Assembly (NCBI GenBank): GCA_949289625.1
Contig: CASEPH010000274.1
Span: 1-42,812, forward strand
Direction of reading: 5' to 3'
DNA from: an uncultured Clostridia bacterium
GTDB lineage: Bacteria > Bacillota_A > Clostridia > Oscillospirales > Oscillospiraceae
Length of the DNA: 42,812 nt
Shown: positions 8,179 through 15,983 of the stretch, piece after piece
Layout: every line of letters begins with the position of its first letter
How positions within the stretch are numbered: the stretch's first letter is position 1
Translations under genes and position numbers: made by a program
Notes under the pieces: generated by a model
The model's database searches: none
Seen by the model: the letters and a program-made list of their open reading frames with translations, nothing else
Told to the model about the DNA's origin: nothing

Positions 8179-8207
8179 ATTGTACACGAATTCATAGAAA
8201 TATACAA
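8179..8207 (-). promoter_or_regulatory. SigA-type promoter for the cysteine-rich protein and gpmI
   Basis: On the - strand TTGTAT (8202-8207), a 17-base spacer and TACAAT (8179-8184). The start is expected near 8172, 27 bases before the ATG. Confidence 0.65.
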
Positions 8208-8254
8208 GGGAAAATCCCGGCCTTGTCCCACGCCCGCCGGGGATGGACAGGCGC

Positions 8255-8286
8255 AAAAAAGCTCCCGGGGACCAGACTCCCCGGGA
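8255..8286 (-). terminator. Terminator after spoIVA
   Basis: On the - strand TCCCGGGG and CCCCGGGA form a perfect 8-pair GC stem with an 8-base loop, followed by GC and six T. It ends the long yicC-to-spoIVA run. Confidence 0.92.
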
Positions 8287-8291
8287 TACTC

Positions 8292-9764
8292 TTATAAGAT
8301 AATACAGATTAGGCCACCGCTGCCTTCGTTGATGATCCGCTGGATGGTCTCCCGCAGCTTCATCCGGGCATCCTCGGGCATCTTGGACAGCTTGGTATTG
8401 AGTCCCTCGCTGACCAGCTCAAACAGGGATTTTCCGAAAATATTGCTCTCCCATAGCTTTTCCGTATTGCCCTCGTACTCCGCCAGCAGATAGTTTACCA
8501 GATCCTCCGACTGCTTTTCATCCCCCACCATGGGGCTCAGTACCGTAGTGATGTCCGCCCGAAGCATATGGATGGAAGGCGCGCTGGCCTTGAGCTTCAC
8601 GCCATAGCTTCCGTTCTTTCGGACAATCTCCGGGACCTCCAGCTTCATCTCCTCGGTGGTGGGCATAACGATGCCGTAGCCCGTGGCCTTGACCTGTTCC
8701 AGAGCACCAGCTACCCGGTCATAGGCCTGCTTGTCTTGGGTCAGCTCCGTCAGAAGCTTCATCAGGGCCCCGTCGTCCTGGATCTCTGTGCCGGTCTGCT
8801 GAGACAGGACCTGATAAAACAGCTTTTCCGGGAACAGCAGGGTCATGGACACGATACCGCTGCCCGGGTCAATATTTTTCATCTGGATCTGCTCCACCTG
8901 AGTGTCGGGTGGTGCCTTGGCGAATACCGCCTGGGCCTGGGACAACTTTTCCGCCTCCGCCGCCATGGCCTTCAAAGCTTCATAAAGGCCGGCCTTCACC
9001 GGATGGTCCTCCGGCAGGGCAGTAACCCATCCCGGCAGATAAAAGTCCAGCTCCTGGACCGGGAACTCGTAGAGCAGCCGTCGCAGCAGTTCGAGAATAT
9101 CCTCCTGCTCCATAGTCAGGCAGTTGATGGGAAATACCTGCACGCCGTTCCGTTCCGCAATGTTTTTGGCCAGTTCCCGGGTTTCTTGAGCCTCCGGGTG
9201 GACCGAATTGAGTAATACCAGGAAGGGCTTGCCCGTTTTTTTCATATCGGCGATGGCCCGTTCCTCCGCCGAAAGATAGTCCTCCCGGGGGATGTCCGTG
9301 ACGCTGCCGTCGGTGGTGACGATGAGGCCAATGGTGCAGTGGTCCTCCATGACCTTTTTTGTGCCCTTTTCTGCCGCCTCCGTCAGGGGGATCTCATGGT
9401 CATACCATGGCGTAGTAACCATCCGAGGCTGTCCGTTTTCCTCGGCGCCGATGGCCCCGTCTACCATATATCCCACGGAATCAATGAGCCGCACCCGCAG
9501 CCGGGTGGCCCCGTCGGGCTGGATCTCCACCGCCGTTTCCGGAATGAATTTGGGCTCTGATGTAGTGATGGTCTTTCCGGAGCCGCTCTGGGGCAGCTCG
9601 TCCCGCGCCCGCTCCCGGTGATAGACGTTGTCGATAGACGGGATCACCAGCTCCTCCATGAAGCGCTTTACAAAGGTGGACTTGCCGGTTCGCACCGGTC
9701 CCGCCACCGCCAGATAGATATTGCCGTCGGTTCTCCGTCCGATCTCCTCATAGATGTTTTCCAT
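8292..9764 (-). CDS. spoIVA: Stage IV sporulation protein A (spore coat basement ATPase)
   Basis: SpoIVA hydrolyses ATP to polymerise on the forespore surface and anchors the coat and cortex. The 490-residue protein matches the known length (492 in Bacillus subtilis). It starts MENIYEEIGRRTDGNIYLAV, followed by Walker A GPVRTGKST (22-30) and the family block SVGYMVDGAIG. The C-terminal region ends GSGGLICIIL. The start at 9764 has AGGAGG 6 bases upstream. It lies 69 bases after sipL, whose product binds SpoIVA in Clostridioides difficile, and is followed by a strong terminator. No clear promoter is visible in the short gap, so transcription from sipL is likely. In known spore formers it is SigE-controlled in the mother cell; that is family knowledge. 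Confidence 0.97.
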   Translation of the reverse strand: MENIYEEIGRRTDGNIYLAVAGPVRTGKSTFVKRFMEELVIPSIDNVYHRERARDELPQSGSGKTITTSEPKFIPETAVEIQPDGATRLRVRLIDSVGYMVDGAIGAEENGQPRMVTTPWYDHEIPLTEAAEKGTKKVMEDHCTIGLIVTTDGSVTDIPREDYLSAEERAIADMKKTGKPFLVLLNSVHPEAQETRELAKNIAERNGVQVFPINCLTMEQEDILELLRRLLYEFPVQELDFYLPGWVTALPEDHPVKAGLYEALKAMAAEAEKLSQAQAVFAKAPPDTQVEQIQMKNIDPGSGIVSMTLLFPEKLFYQVLSQQTGTEIQDDGALMKLLTELTQDKQAYDRVAGALEQVKATGYGIVMPTTEEMKLEVPEIVRKNGSYGVKLKASAPSIHMLRADITTVLSPMVGDEKQSEDLVNYLLAEYEGNTEKLWESNIFGKSLFELVSEGLNTKLSKMPEDARMKLRETIQRIINEGSGGLICIIL

Positions 9765-9833
9765 TGGCTTCCTCCTTGCCGCTCTTGTCAGTGCTATACC
9801 CTATGCCGCCCTGGGGCCGGTTAGAACCTGTCC

Positions 9834-11321
9834 TCATGGGCTGGGAATCAGCAGCAGCGTATCCGGCCCGGGTTCCCCGGACAGATCGTTGGCTTTTTCT
9901 ATGGCAGCCATGGTGGTGCGGTATTGCTTGGCAATATCCCATAGGGACTCCCTAGCCGCCGGACGGCGGATAATCAGACCGGGACGATCCCGCTCCGGCT
10001 CCGCCTCAGACAACTCGCAGCCTGCAACCTCCTGAAAATCCGAAAGGCCATAGGTGCTGATGCAGAGCCTTGCCGTCACCTTCACATCCAATCCTTCTGC
10101 CCCAGGCGATACCACCGCTGCCAGGTCCATGGCTTCTCCCTCGAACCGGCACCCCTGGGCCGCCTGGGTGGTACAGGTGAGATTGATCCGAACGGTACCA
10201 CTTTGCAGCTTTCCCTCCTGCTGAGAAAGCACCTGTACATTCACAGGCAGAGTAAACTCCGTGTTTTCTCCCGTTTTGGTATGGCTCAGTTCCCCAGGTT
10301 GACAGGACACATAGACACACTGGTCACCAATGCCAGCAATGCTGCCTCGACCGACGGGAGCAAAATACTGCCGGTCCAGCAGAGACTCATAGCTGCAGTT
10401 TTCCCGTATCGGGGTTGCCTGTCCTGTGAGGGCATACAGATCCGCCAGATAGTTCAGCTCCCGTACCGCCCATACTTCCGCCCGGGTCAGCAGCTGTAGC
10501 GTCACATTTAGTCCGCCGCCGTCGGCGCTGAGCTCCACATCCGCCCCGGTGAGGCAACTGGTCAGCTGGAGCTCGTCGGTCTCCTGGCAGTCCCCCAGAT
10601 CAATGTATTGCGAGAAGGGCAGCTGGGCCTGCCCGGTTTCCAGGTTTCCATCCTCTGTAAGATACAGAGCTGTGATATGGACTGTTCCTCGGAATACCGC
10701 CCGGGTCCCGGTAAGCCGGGCTTCCGCATGCTCGATGTCCATGCGGTAATCCGCCAGAGTCTTTCCAACCCCTTCCGGCGTCAGTCTCACGGCATCCTCC
10801 ACGGTATAGTTTTTCTCTCCTACCGTAGTCATCAGCTTCAGCGGCGCCTCCCGCCGCAGCAGTTCAATGCCCGGTGCCGCGGCCGCCGAGGGATGCTCCT
10901 CGTGGCAATTCTCCCACACCCACAATGTTACCGCCACCGTAGCCCGGACCAGCACCTTTCTGGGATTGACCATATGGCTGTCCAGCCGCCGCAGCTGCAC
11001 CTGGGCACAGCTCAGTAGTCCCGGCTTCAGGGCCGAATTTTCCATCCGAAGACTCAGCGGAATATAGGCCTCCACCACCTCCGGCTCTTTCCTGCCGTCA
11101 GGTTGCACCAGGACGGAAGCGCTGACTCCCACAGACACTGCCGCGCTTCCCTCGGACAGCTCTTTCCCCCGCAGAAAGCACATACCACCGGTATGCAAAA
11201 TCTCCGTAATATCCGGGCAGCTGTCCGGAATGATCGTCTCGGCAGTCTCCTCCACCGTTTTTGTCTCCCGCAGCACCGGCCGGAGATACTCCATTGCTTC
11301 TGTCAAAAATTCCAGTTTCAG
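9834..11321 (-). CDS. sipL: SipL-like protein: SPOCS (DUF3794) domains plus C-terminal LysM
   Basis: SipL is the clostridial coat morphogenesis protein that binds SpoIVA through its LysM domain. This protein of about 495 residues has an N-terminal region with IIPDSCPDITEIL, repeated SPOCS/DUF3794 modules (two clear ones, around residues 150-290 and 300-420), and a C-terminal LysM (RESLWDIAKQY to near the end). The start is uncertain. AAGGAG at 11330-11335 is 8 bases before a CTG codon at 11321, giving LKLEFLTEAMEY; the GTG at 11330 overlaps that AAGGAG and is a poor candidate. A short hairpin (CGGAGC / GCTCCG, 11341-11357) lies in the leader. AATATAAT (11369-11376), with GTC-like bases 13 upstream, resembles a weak SigE promoter. 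Direct linkage to spoIVA supports the call. Confidence 0.9.
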   Translation of the reverse strand: MKLEFLTEAMEYLRPVLRETKTVEETAETIIPDSCPDITEILHTGGMCFLRGKELSEGSAAVSVGVSASVLVQPDGRKEPEVVEAYIPLSLRMENSALKPGLLSCAQVQLRRLDSHMVNPRKVLVRATVAVTLWVWENCHEEHPSAAAAPGIELLRREAPLKLMTTVGEKNYTVEDAVRLTPEGVGKTLADYRMDIEHAEARLTGTRAVFRGTVHITALYLTEDGNLETGQAQLPFSQYIDLGDCQETDELQLTSCLTGADVELSADGGGLNVTLQLLTRAEVWAVRELNYLADLYALTGQATPIRENCSYESLLDRQYFAPVGRGSIAGIGDQCVYVSCQPGELSHTKTGENTEFTLPVNVQVLSQQEGKLQSGTVRINLTCTTQAAQGCRFEGEAMDLAAVVSPGAEGLDVKVTARLCISTYGLSDFQEVAGCELSEAEPERDRPGLIIRRPAARESLWDIAKQYRTTMAAIEKANDLSGEPGPDTLLLIPSP

Positions 11322-11413
11322 CGAACTCACTCCTTATTTCCGGAGCTGTTGGCTCCGATCTCTAACAGATTATATTCACCGAATTCCTGGACTAGACCAC
11401 AAGTTTTGGACAA

Positions 11414-11557
11414 TCATTTGAGGCAGATTCCTCCTGCAATGATACACCCGATTCCCACCATAAGCGGACAAATGCCGCTTTGGAGAATGACTGCCAAAAT
11501 CATTCCGGCACCAAAGGCGGCAAGGGCTACACCCACACATTCTTTGCGTCTGACCAT
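11414..11557 (-). CDS. Small two-helix membrane protein (47 residues), unknown function
   Basis: A short frame starts MVRRKECVGVALAAFGAGM and ends GGICLK. A basic N-terminus is followed by two hydrophobic segments, about residues 8-26 and 29-46, separated by a Ser-Gly-Ile-Cys-Pro turn; Cys occurs at 7, 29, 37 and 45. It should insert as a hairpin in a membrane. GGGGGGAG lies 6 bases before the ATG, so translation is credible. That ribosome binding site is the 3' arm of a terminator-like hairpin after thiN. The gene sits between thiN and sipL-spoIVA, where Bacillus has the tiny sporulation gene spoVM, but the sequence is not SpoVM-like (not a single amphipathic helix). A sporulation role is inference from position only. 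Confidence 0.7.
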   Translation of the reverse strand: MVRRKECVGVALAAFGAGMILAVILQSGICPLMVGIGCIIAGGICLK

Positions 11558-11592
11558 AAAAAACTCCCCCCGCACAGTCTATGCGGAGGGAG
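11558..11592 (-). terminator. Terminator-like hairpin after thiN containing the next gene's ribosome binding site
   Basis: On the - strand CTCCCTCCGCA pairs with TGCGGGGGGAG over 11 pairs with one U-G wobble and a 7-base loop, followed by six T and then the ATG at 11557. The 3' arm is also the Shine-Dalgarno of the 47-residue protein. It may be a thiN terminator with partial read-through or a translation-masking hairpin. Confidence 0.7.
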
Positions 11593-11609
11593 TGCAATTG
11601 TTTCCCATA

Positions 11610-12242
11610 TCATCGCCGATCTGCTTGGATCAGATAGCAGCAGCCTTCCCGAAAGGAGATTTCCACGGTATCCCGGGCAAATTCATTGCTGATGGTGAGG
11701 CTGTCGCCCCGATGTACGTCCCTATTTTCCAGCGGATACTTGGCTCCCCTGATACAGAGACCCACCAGCATCCTTTCCACAGGGATCAAGGAGAAATAGC
11801 GATAGCCCAGATCCGGAACGGCGTAGGTCCCAGGCGTCAGAAATTCTATTCGATTTCTGGGATCCAGAATTACCCCGTGTATGCCATCTCCACAGGCCGT
11901 TTCCAGCAGACCCATAGCCGCCATGTGATGGTCCAGCCTACCGCCGGTGCAGCCTGTGAGAAGCAGTTCCGTAACGCCCTGTTCTTTTGCCCAATCATAG
12001 GCTGCCTCCAGATCCGTCACGTCTTTTTCCTCTGGCAGAACCACATTTCGCAGTCCGGGCTCTTCCCTGCCGCCAGAATCACCGTCCCCCACATAGGCCG
12101 AAGGGGAAAAGCCTGCCATTCTTGCAAAGGTCAGGCCACCGTCGGCGGCGATCACCAGATCGGGCCACTGGGCGTAGGGCCGGAGAAAATCCCAGCTTTC
12201 ACAGGGAGACGAACCAAATATCAGCCCTTTTTTCGCTCCCAT
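11610..12242 (-). CDS. thiN: Thiamine pyrophosphokinase
   Basis: Transfers pyrophosphate from ATP to thiamine, giving thiamine diphosphate. The 210-residue protein has the family's catalytic landmarks: IAADGGLTFA (32-41), VGDGDSGG (51-58, the place of the usual GDFDS), EKDVTDLEAA (72-81) and TGGRLDHHMA (99-108). The C-terminal beta domain includes YFSLIP and GDSLTISNEF. The start at 12242 has AAAGGAG 8 bases upstream and overlaps the rsgA end by 22 bases, so the two are probably translationally coupled. In Bacillus rpe lies between rsgA and thiN; it is missing here. No THI-box riboswitch is seen, so the gene follows the operon's control. Confidence 0.93.
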   Translation of the reverse strand: MGAKKGLIFGSSPCESWDFLRPYAQWPDLVIAADGGLTFARMAGFSPSAYVGDGDSGGREEPGLRNVVLPEEKDVTDLEAAYDWAKEQGVTELLLTGCTGGRLDHHMAAMGLLETACGDGIHGVILDPRNRIEFLTPGTYAVPDLGYRYFSLIPVERMLVGLCIRGAKYPLENRDVHRGDSLTISNEFARDTVEISFREGCCYLIQADRR

Positions 12243-13105
12243 GCCTTCTGCTCCTTTACTTTCTCATAAAGCCGCACATAGCTGGCGTGTCGGCTGGGAT
12301 GGATTTTCCCTTCCGCCACCGCCTCCAGCACCGCGCAGCCCTTCTCCTTGATATGGGCGCAATCGTCAAACCGGCAGTTGCCCAAATAGGGGGCAAACTC
12401 CGGAAAGGCCAGGGCCAGGGTTTCCGGGGTCCCCAGATTCATCTGATCCGTGTCGAAGGCCGAAAATCCGGGGGTATCCATGATTCTTGTACCATCGGCC
12501 AAGGCAAACAGTTCCACATGCCGGGTGGTATGTCGGCCCCGGCCCAGCTTGTCACTGACCTCGCCGGTGGCCATCTCCGCCTCCGGATAAAGTGCGTTGA
12601 GTAGAGTGGATTTCCCCACGCCAGAATTGCCGGTAAAAGCCACCAGTTTCCCCCGCAGGGCCTGCCGAAGCGCTTCGATATTTTGTCCAGTTTTGGCGCT
12701 GATCCGGAGCACCGTCATACCGGTATCCCTGTAGATAGCATATAACTCGTCAGCCGGATTCAGGTCGCACTTGTTGAGCACCAAAATCAGCTCCACCCGC
12801 TGCTCCGAAGCAATGGCGGCCACCCGATCAATGAGAAAGGGCTCCGTCACCGGATTGACCTGGGCCGCCAGCATCACCAATGCGTCCACATTGGCCACCG
12901 CCGGACGGACAAAGCTGTTTTTCCGGGGCAGGATCTCCTGAAGATAGCCATCGCTGCCGCTCATCTGCAATCGCACTTGATCCCCCACCAGCGGTGAAAT
13001 ATGCTCCTTCCGAAACTTTCCTCGGGCACGACAACGGATTATCGTTCCGCCAGTATCCACGTCATAAAAGCCGCTCAGGGCCCGAATGATGGTCCCCTGC
13101 TGCAT
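12221..13105 (-). CDS. rsgA: Ribosome small-subunit-dependent GTPase A
   Basis: A circularly permuted GTPase that checks late 30S subunit maturation. The 294-residue protein has an N-terminal OB fold (IIRALSGFYDV), then the permuted G motifs: NKCD (111-114), SAKTG, P-loop GNSGVGKST (159-167) and DTPGF (210-214). The C-terminal zinc site has Cys244, Cys249, His251 and Cys257. I prefer the ATG at 13105 because GTGAGG lies 8 bases upstream and MQQGTIIRALSGFY matches the usual family start; an ATG six codons earlier, overlapping the prkC end, has no clear ribosome binding site. It follows prkC directly, as in many Firmicutes. Confidence 0.95.
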   Translation of the reverse strand: MQQGTIIRALSGFYDVDTGGTIIRCRARGKFRKEHISPLVGDQVRLQMSGSDGYLQEILPRKNSFVRPAVANVDALVMLAAQVNPVTEPFLIDRVAAIASEQRVELILVLNKCDLNPADELYAIYRDTGMTVLRISAKTGQNIEALRQALRGKLVAFTGNSGVGKSTLLNALYPEAEMATGEVSDKLGRGRHTTRHVELFALADGTRIMDTPGFSAFDTDQMNLGTPETLALAFPEFAPYLGNCRFDDCAHIKEKGCAVLEAVAEGKIHPSRHASYVRLYEKVKEQKAWERKKG

Positions 13106-13115
13106 TCCTTGGGCC

Positions 13116-15173
13116 TCACTCATCCGGCGTTACAGGTTCCGTGCCGCTGACTGCGGGACTGGTCTCCGGGGAAGTCTCCGGCTCCTCGGAAACCTCCGGT
13201 GAGGGTTCTGCGGAAGGTGAAGGTGACGGAGAAGGCGGAGTATAACTGGGTTCTGGTTCCACCGTTGGCTCCTCTGTGGGTTCCTCCGAGAGAGACGGAC
13301 TGGGTGACGGTTCCGGTTGGCCCAGGGAAACCTTAATGCTAACTGTGGTGCCTTCTGGCACCTCCGTACCAGTAGAAATACTCTGATAGAATACGATACC
13401 CTCGTCCTCGTCGTTTTCCACTTCTGTCACCTTGGCCACCAGATTATACTGCTCCAGCAGAGCCACCGCATCGGCTTCCTCCAGCCCCACCACATTGGGA
13501 ACGGTGGTCGTGACAGTACCCACCCCCTGGGAAACCACGACCTTAACGCTGTCGCCGTAATTGAGGGTCGTGCCCGCCACTGGGTCCGTAGAGATCACAT
13601 ACCCCTCTTCCACATCCTCGGATTCCTGGAATTCATAGCTGACGCTGAGGTTCAGATCCAGCTCTGCCAGCAGAGCATCCGCCTCTTGCTGAGAACGATC
13701 CACCAAGCTTGGCATCTCCCCCGTCTGAGTACCCTTCGATACCGTCAATCGGATGGTGGTGCCGGGCACTACCTTTTTGCCTTTGGCCACGCTCTGATCG
13801 CAGATCTGCCCCTCTTCGTATTTTTCATTGTACACATGATCTCCCTCTACCAGATTAAAATCCGAATAGAGGTCGCTGCTAAGCACATCTTCAAGATTCT
13901 GCCCCAGGAAGGAGGGCACCTCGATGGTTCCATCGCTGCTGCTCCCAAAGAAAGAGCGGAACAGCACCACGCCCAAGATCACCACTGCCACCAGAAGCAC
14001 AGATACCACAATGATGGGGCCTTTTCCGCCCCGGCGATCTTCCTCTTCCTCGTCGTCATAGTAGTCGTTGGGGTTGTAATTGCGCTGTTTGTTTCCTGCC
14101 TGCTGGACAGATTTTTCCGCCATAGTCCTGGCCTTCTGGCGAGCCGCCTGCTGGGGATCCACCGGGGTCCGCTGCTGGACCCGGTTCTGGGGCGGCCTGG
14201 TGCCTGCAACAGCCCCGCCGGCCACCGCGCCTGCCGCAGCGGCGGTTGCGGCAGCAACCTGATTTTGCTGATTGTTCTGTGCGATTTGCCGGGTATCCAC
14301 ATAGGCGGTGCTTCCACCGGGTCCAGCATTGAACCGAAACACCACCTGAGGATTCTTTCGCAGAGCCTCCAGATCCTCGATCATGGCCGTGGCAGAGGCA
14401 TAGCGTGCAGAAAGCTCCGAACACATGGCGTGGAGCGTAATCTGCTGCAGTCCTAGAGGAATGGTGGGATTGAGCTGACGGGGCGGCGTGGGGGTGGAAT
14501 TGATGTGCTGGATAGCGATGGCCACAGGAGATTCCCCATCGTAGGGCGGTTTCCCGGTGAGCATCTCATACATGACCACGCCCAGAGAATACAGATCCGA
14601 CCGGGCGTCCACCTGGGCCCCCTTGGCCTGCTCCGGGGAGATATAATGGACCGAGCCCAGGGCCTCCCGGGTCAGGGTATTCTGAGAGGAATTCAGCCGG
14701 GCAATGCCAAAGTCAGCCACCTTCACACTGCCATCCTTGAGAATCATAATATTGTGGGGCTTAATGTCCCGATGGACGATCCCTCTGGAATGGGCGTGCT
14801 CCAGGGCCTTTGCGATCTGAGTGGCAAAGTGCAGAGCCTCCCGCCAACTCAGCGCCCCCCGCTGCTGCATATACTGCTTGAGGGTCAGGCCGTCGATGAG
14901 CTCCATGACGATATAGTCGGCGTCACCGGAGTGATTCACATCGTAAACCGCCACAATATTGGGGTGGGAAAGCATGGCAACGGCCTGACTTTCCGCGTGA
15001 AATCTCCGGCGGAAATCCTCATCCCGGCTCAGCTCTTCCTTGAGGATCTTGACCGCCACATAGCGGTTGAGGCGGTGGCATCTGGCTCGGTAAACCACCG
15101 CCATGCCGCCCCGGCCGATCTCCTCCAGTATTTCATAACGGCCATCCAGCAGCCGGCCAATATACTTATCCAT
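13116..15173 (-). CDS. prkC: PASTA-domain Ser/Thr protein kinase PrkC (Stk)
   Basis: A membrane kinase that senses muropeptides or lipid II outside and phosphorylates cell-wall, translation and germination targets inside. The 685-residue protein has a kinase domain at about 10-270: glycine loop GRGGMAVVY (20-28), Lys42, catalytic HRDIKPHN (134-141), DFG (154-156), and SPEQAKG after the activation loop. Next come an Ala-rich stretch (about 307-324), a basic then acidic juxtamembrane region (YYDDEEEEDRR), one membrane helix (about 386-405), three PASTA repeats (about 415-620) and a Pro/Ser/Glu-rich tail. The start at 15173 is chosen because GGGAG lies 8 bases upstream; the Met two codons earlier would be too close. 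prpC lies just upstream and rsgA, a known PrkC substrate in Bacillus, just downstream. Confidence 0.96.
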   Translation of the reverse strand: MDKYIGRLLDGRYEILEEIGRGGMAVVYRARCHRLNRYVAVKILKEELSRDEDFRRRFHAESQAVAMLSHPNIVAVYDVNHSGDADYIVMELIDGLTLKQYMQQRGALSWREALHFATQIAKALEHAHSRGIVHRDIKPHNIMILKDGSVKVADFGIARLNSSQNTLTREALGSVHYISPEQAKGAQVDARSDLYSLGVVMYEMLTGKPPYDGESPVAIAIQHINSTPTPPRQLNPTIPLGLQQITLHAMCSELSARYASATAMIEDLEALRKNPQVVFRFNAGPGGSTAYVDTRQIAQNNQQNQVAAATAAAAGAVAGGAVAGTRPPQNRVQQRTPVDPQQAARQKARTMAEKSVQQAGNKQRNYNPNDYYDDEEEEDRRGGKGPIIVVSVLLVAVVILGVVLFRSFFGSSSDGTIEVPSFLGQNLEDVLSSDLYSDFNLVEGDHVYNEKYEEGQICDQSVAKGKKVVPGTTIRLTVSKGTQTGEMPSLVDRSQQEADALLAELDLNLSVSYEFQESEDVEEGYVISTDPVAGTTLNYGDSVKVVVSQGVGTVTTTVPNVVGLEEADAVALLEQYNLVAKVTEVENDEDEGIVFYQSISTGTEVPEGTTVSIKVSLGQPEPSPSPSLSEEPTEEPTVEPEPSYTPPSPSPSPSAEPSPEVSEEPETSPETSPAVSGTEPVTPDE

Positions 15174-15233
15174 AGACATCGCTCCCTAGCAATGATGTTG
15201 AATTCGCTTGATCCATTCTAGTTTTCCCAAAAA

Positions 15234-15965
15234 TCAGTACCGCATCAAAACTGCCGTCACATTGTCCGGGGCACCCCGTTTTTTGGCGATCTCGATCATT
15301 CTCCGGCAAATCTCCGTACCGTCACCCCCATGGGTGGTCTCATAAAGGATCTCCGGCTTTGTCACCATATTGGACAGGCCATCGGAACAGAGCAGCAGAT
15401 AGTCACCCTGGTCCAGCCGCAGATAGAAACAGTCGCACTCCACATTGGGCTCTGTTCCCACAGCCCTGGTGATGAGGTTTTTGTTGGGATGGTTCCGAGC
15501 TTCCTCCTCGGTGATCTGTCCTCTGGCCACCATCAGGCCCACCACGGAATGGTCCTCCGTGATCTGGGAAATCTCGTCGTGGGCCACATAATAGCATCGG
15601 CTGTCTCCCACGTTGACAACATAGGCATCGTCATTTTGCAGATATACGGCCACCAGGGTAGTGCCCATACCAGAAAAGTCCGGACTGACCTGAGACTGCT
15701 CATACACCGCCCGATTGGCGCTCTTAATGGCAGCCACCAGCATCTGGACAATCTCCGACTGCTCCATGTCCGGGCAGACAGACTGCTCCACATCCTGCAA
15801 AAAGACCTCCGAGGCCAGGCGGCTAGCCACGTCTCCGGACCGACTTCCGCCCATGCCATCGCAAACCACCGCCAGGAACTGATTCTCCGACAGCGCCCGG
15901 TGGCGATAGTAATCCTGATTCTGTTTCCGAACCATGCCCCGATCTGTTGCACCCCAAATTTCCAT
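15234..15965 (-). CDS. prpC: PP2C-family Ser/Thr protein phosphatase PrpC (Stp)
   Basis: Removes phosphate from PrkC and its substrates, using two or three Mn/Mg ions. The 243-residue protein is the usual compact bacterial PP2C. It has the N-terminal TDRGMVRKQNQD, VVCDGMGG (metal Asp36 and Gly37), GMGTTLV, VNVGDSRCY, LITRAVG, CSDGLSNMV and a final GAPDNVTAVLM. There is no membrane segment. The start at 15965 has AAGGTGG 4 bases upstream. It lies 18 bases after rlmN and about 60 bases before prkC, the standard phosphatase-kinase pair, so the antagonists are made from one transcript. Confidence 0.96.
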   Translation of the reverse strand: MEIWGATDRGMVRKQNQDYYRHRALSENQFLAVVCDGMGGSRSGDVASRLASEVFLQDVEQSVCPDMEQSEIVQMLVAAIKSANRAVYEQSQVSPDFSGMGTTLVAVYLQNDDAYVVNVGDSRCYYVAHDEISQITEDHSVVGLMVARGQITEEEARNHPNKNLITRAVGTEPNVECDCFYLRLDQGDYLLLCSDGLSNMVTKPEILYETTHGGDGTEICRRMIEIAKKRGAPDNVTAVLMRY

Positions 15966-15983
15966 AAAACCACCTTCTTGCGG

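Noticed and set aside
11414..11557. Direct SpoVM homolog
   Set aside because: The protein has two hydrophobic helices and no amphipathic 26-residue helix; only the position matches.
13317..14456. Open frame on the + strand opposite prkC
   Set aside because: Low-complexity and hydrophobic runs mirror the prkC linker and membrane helix; no start signal.
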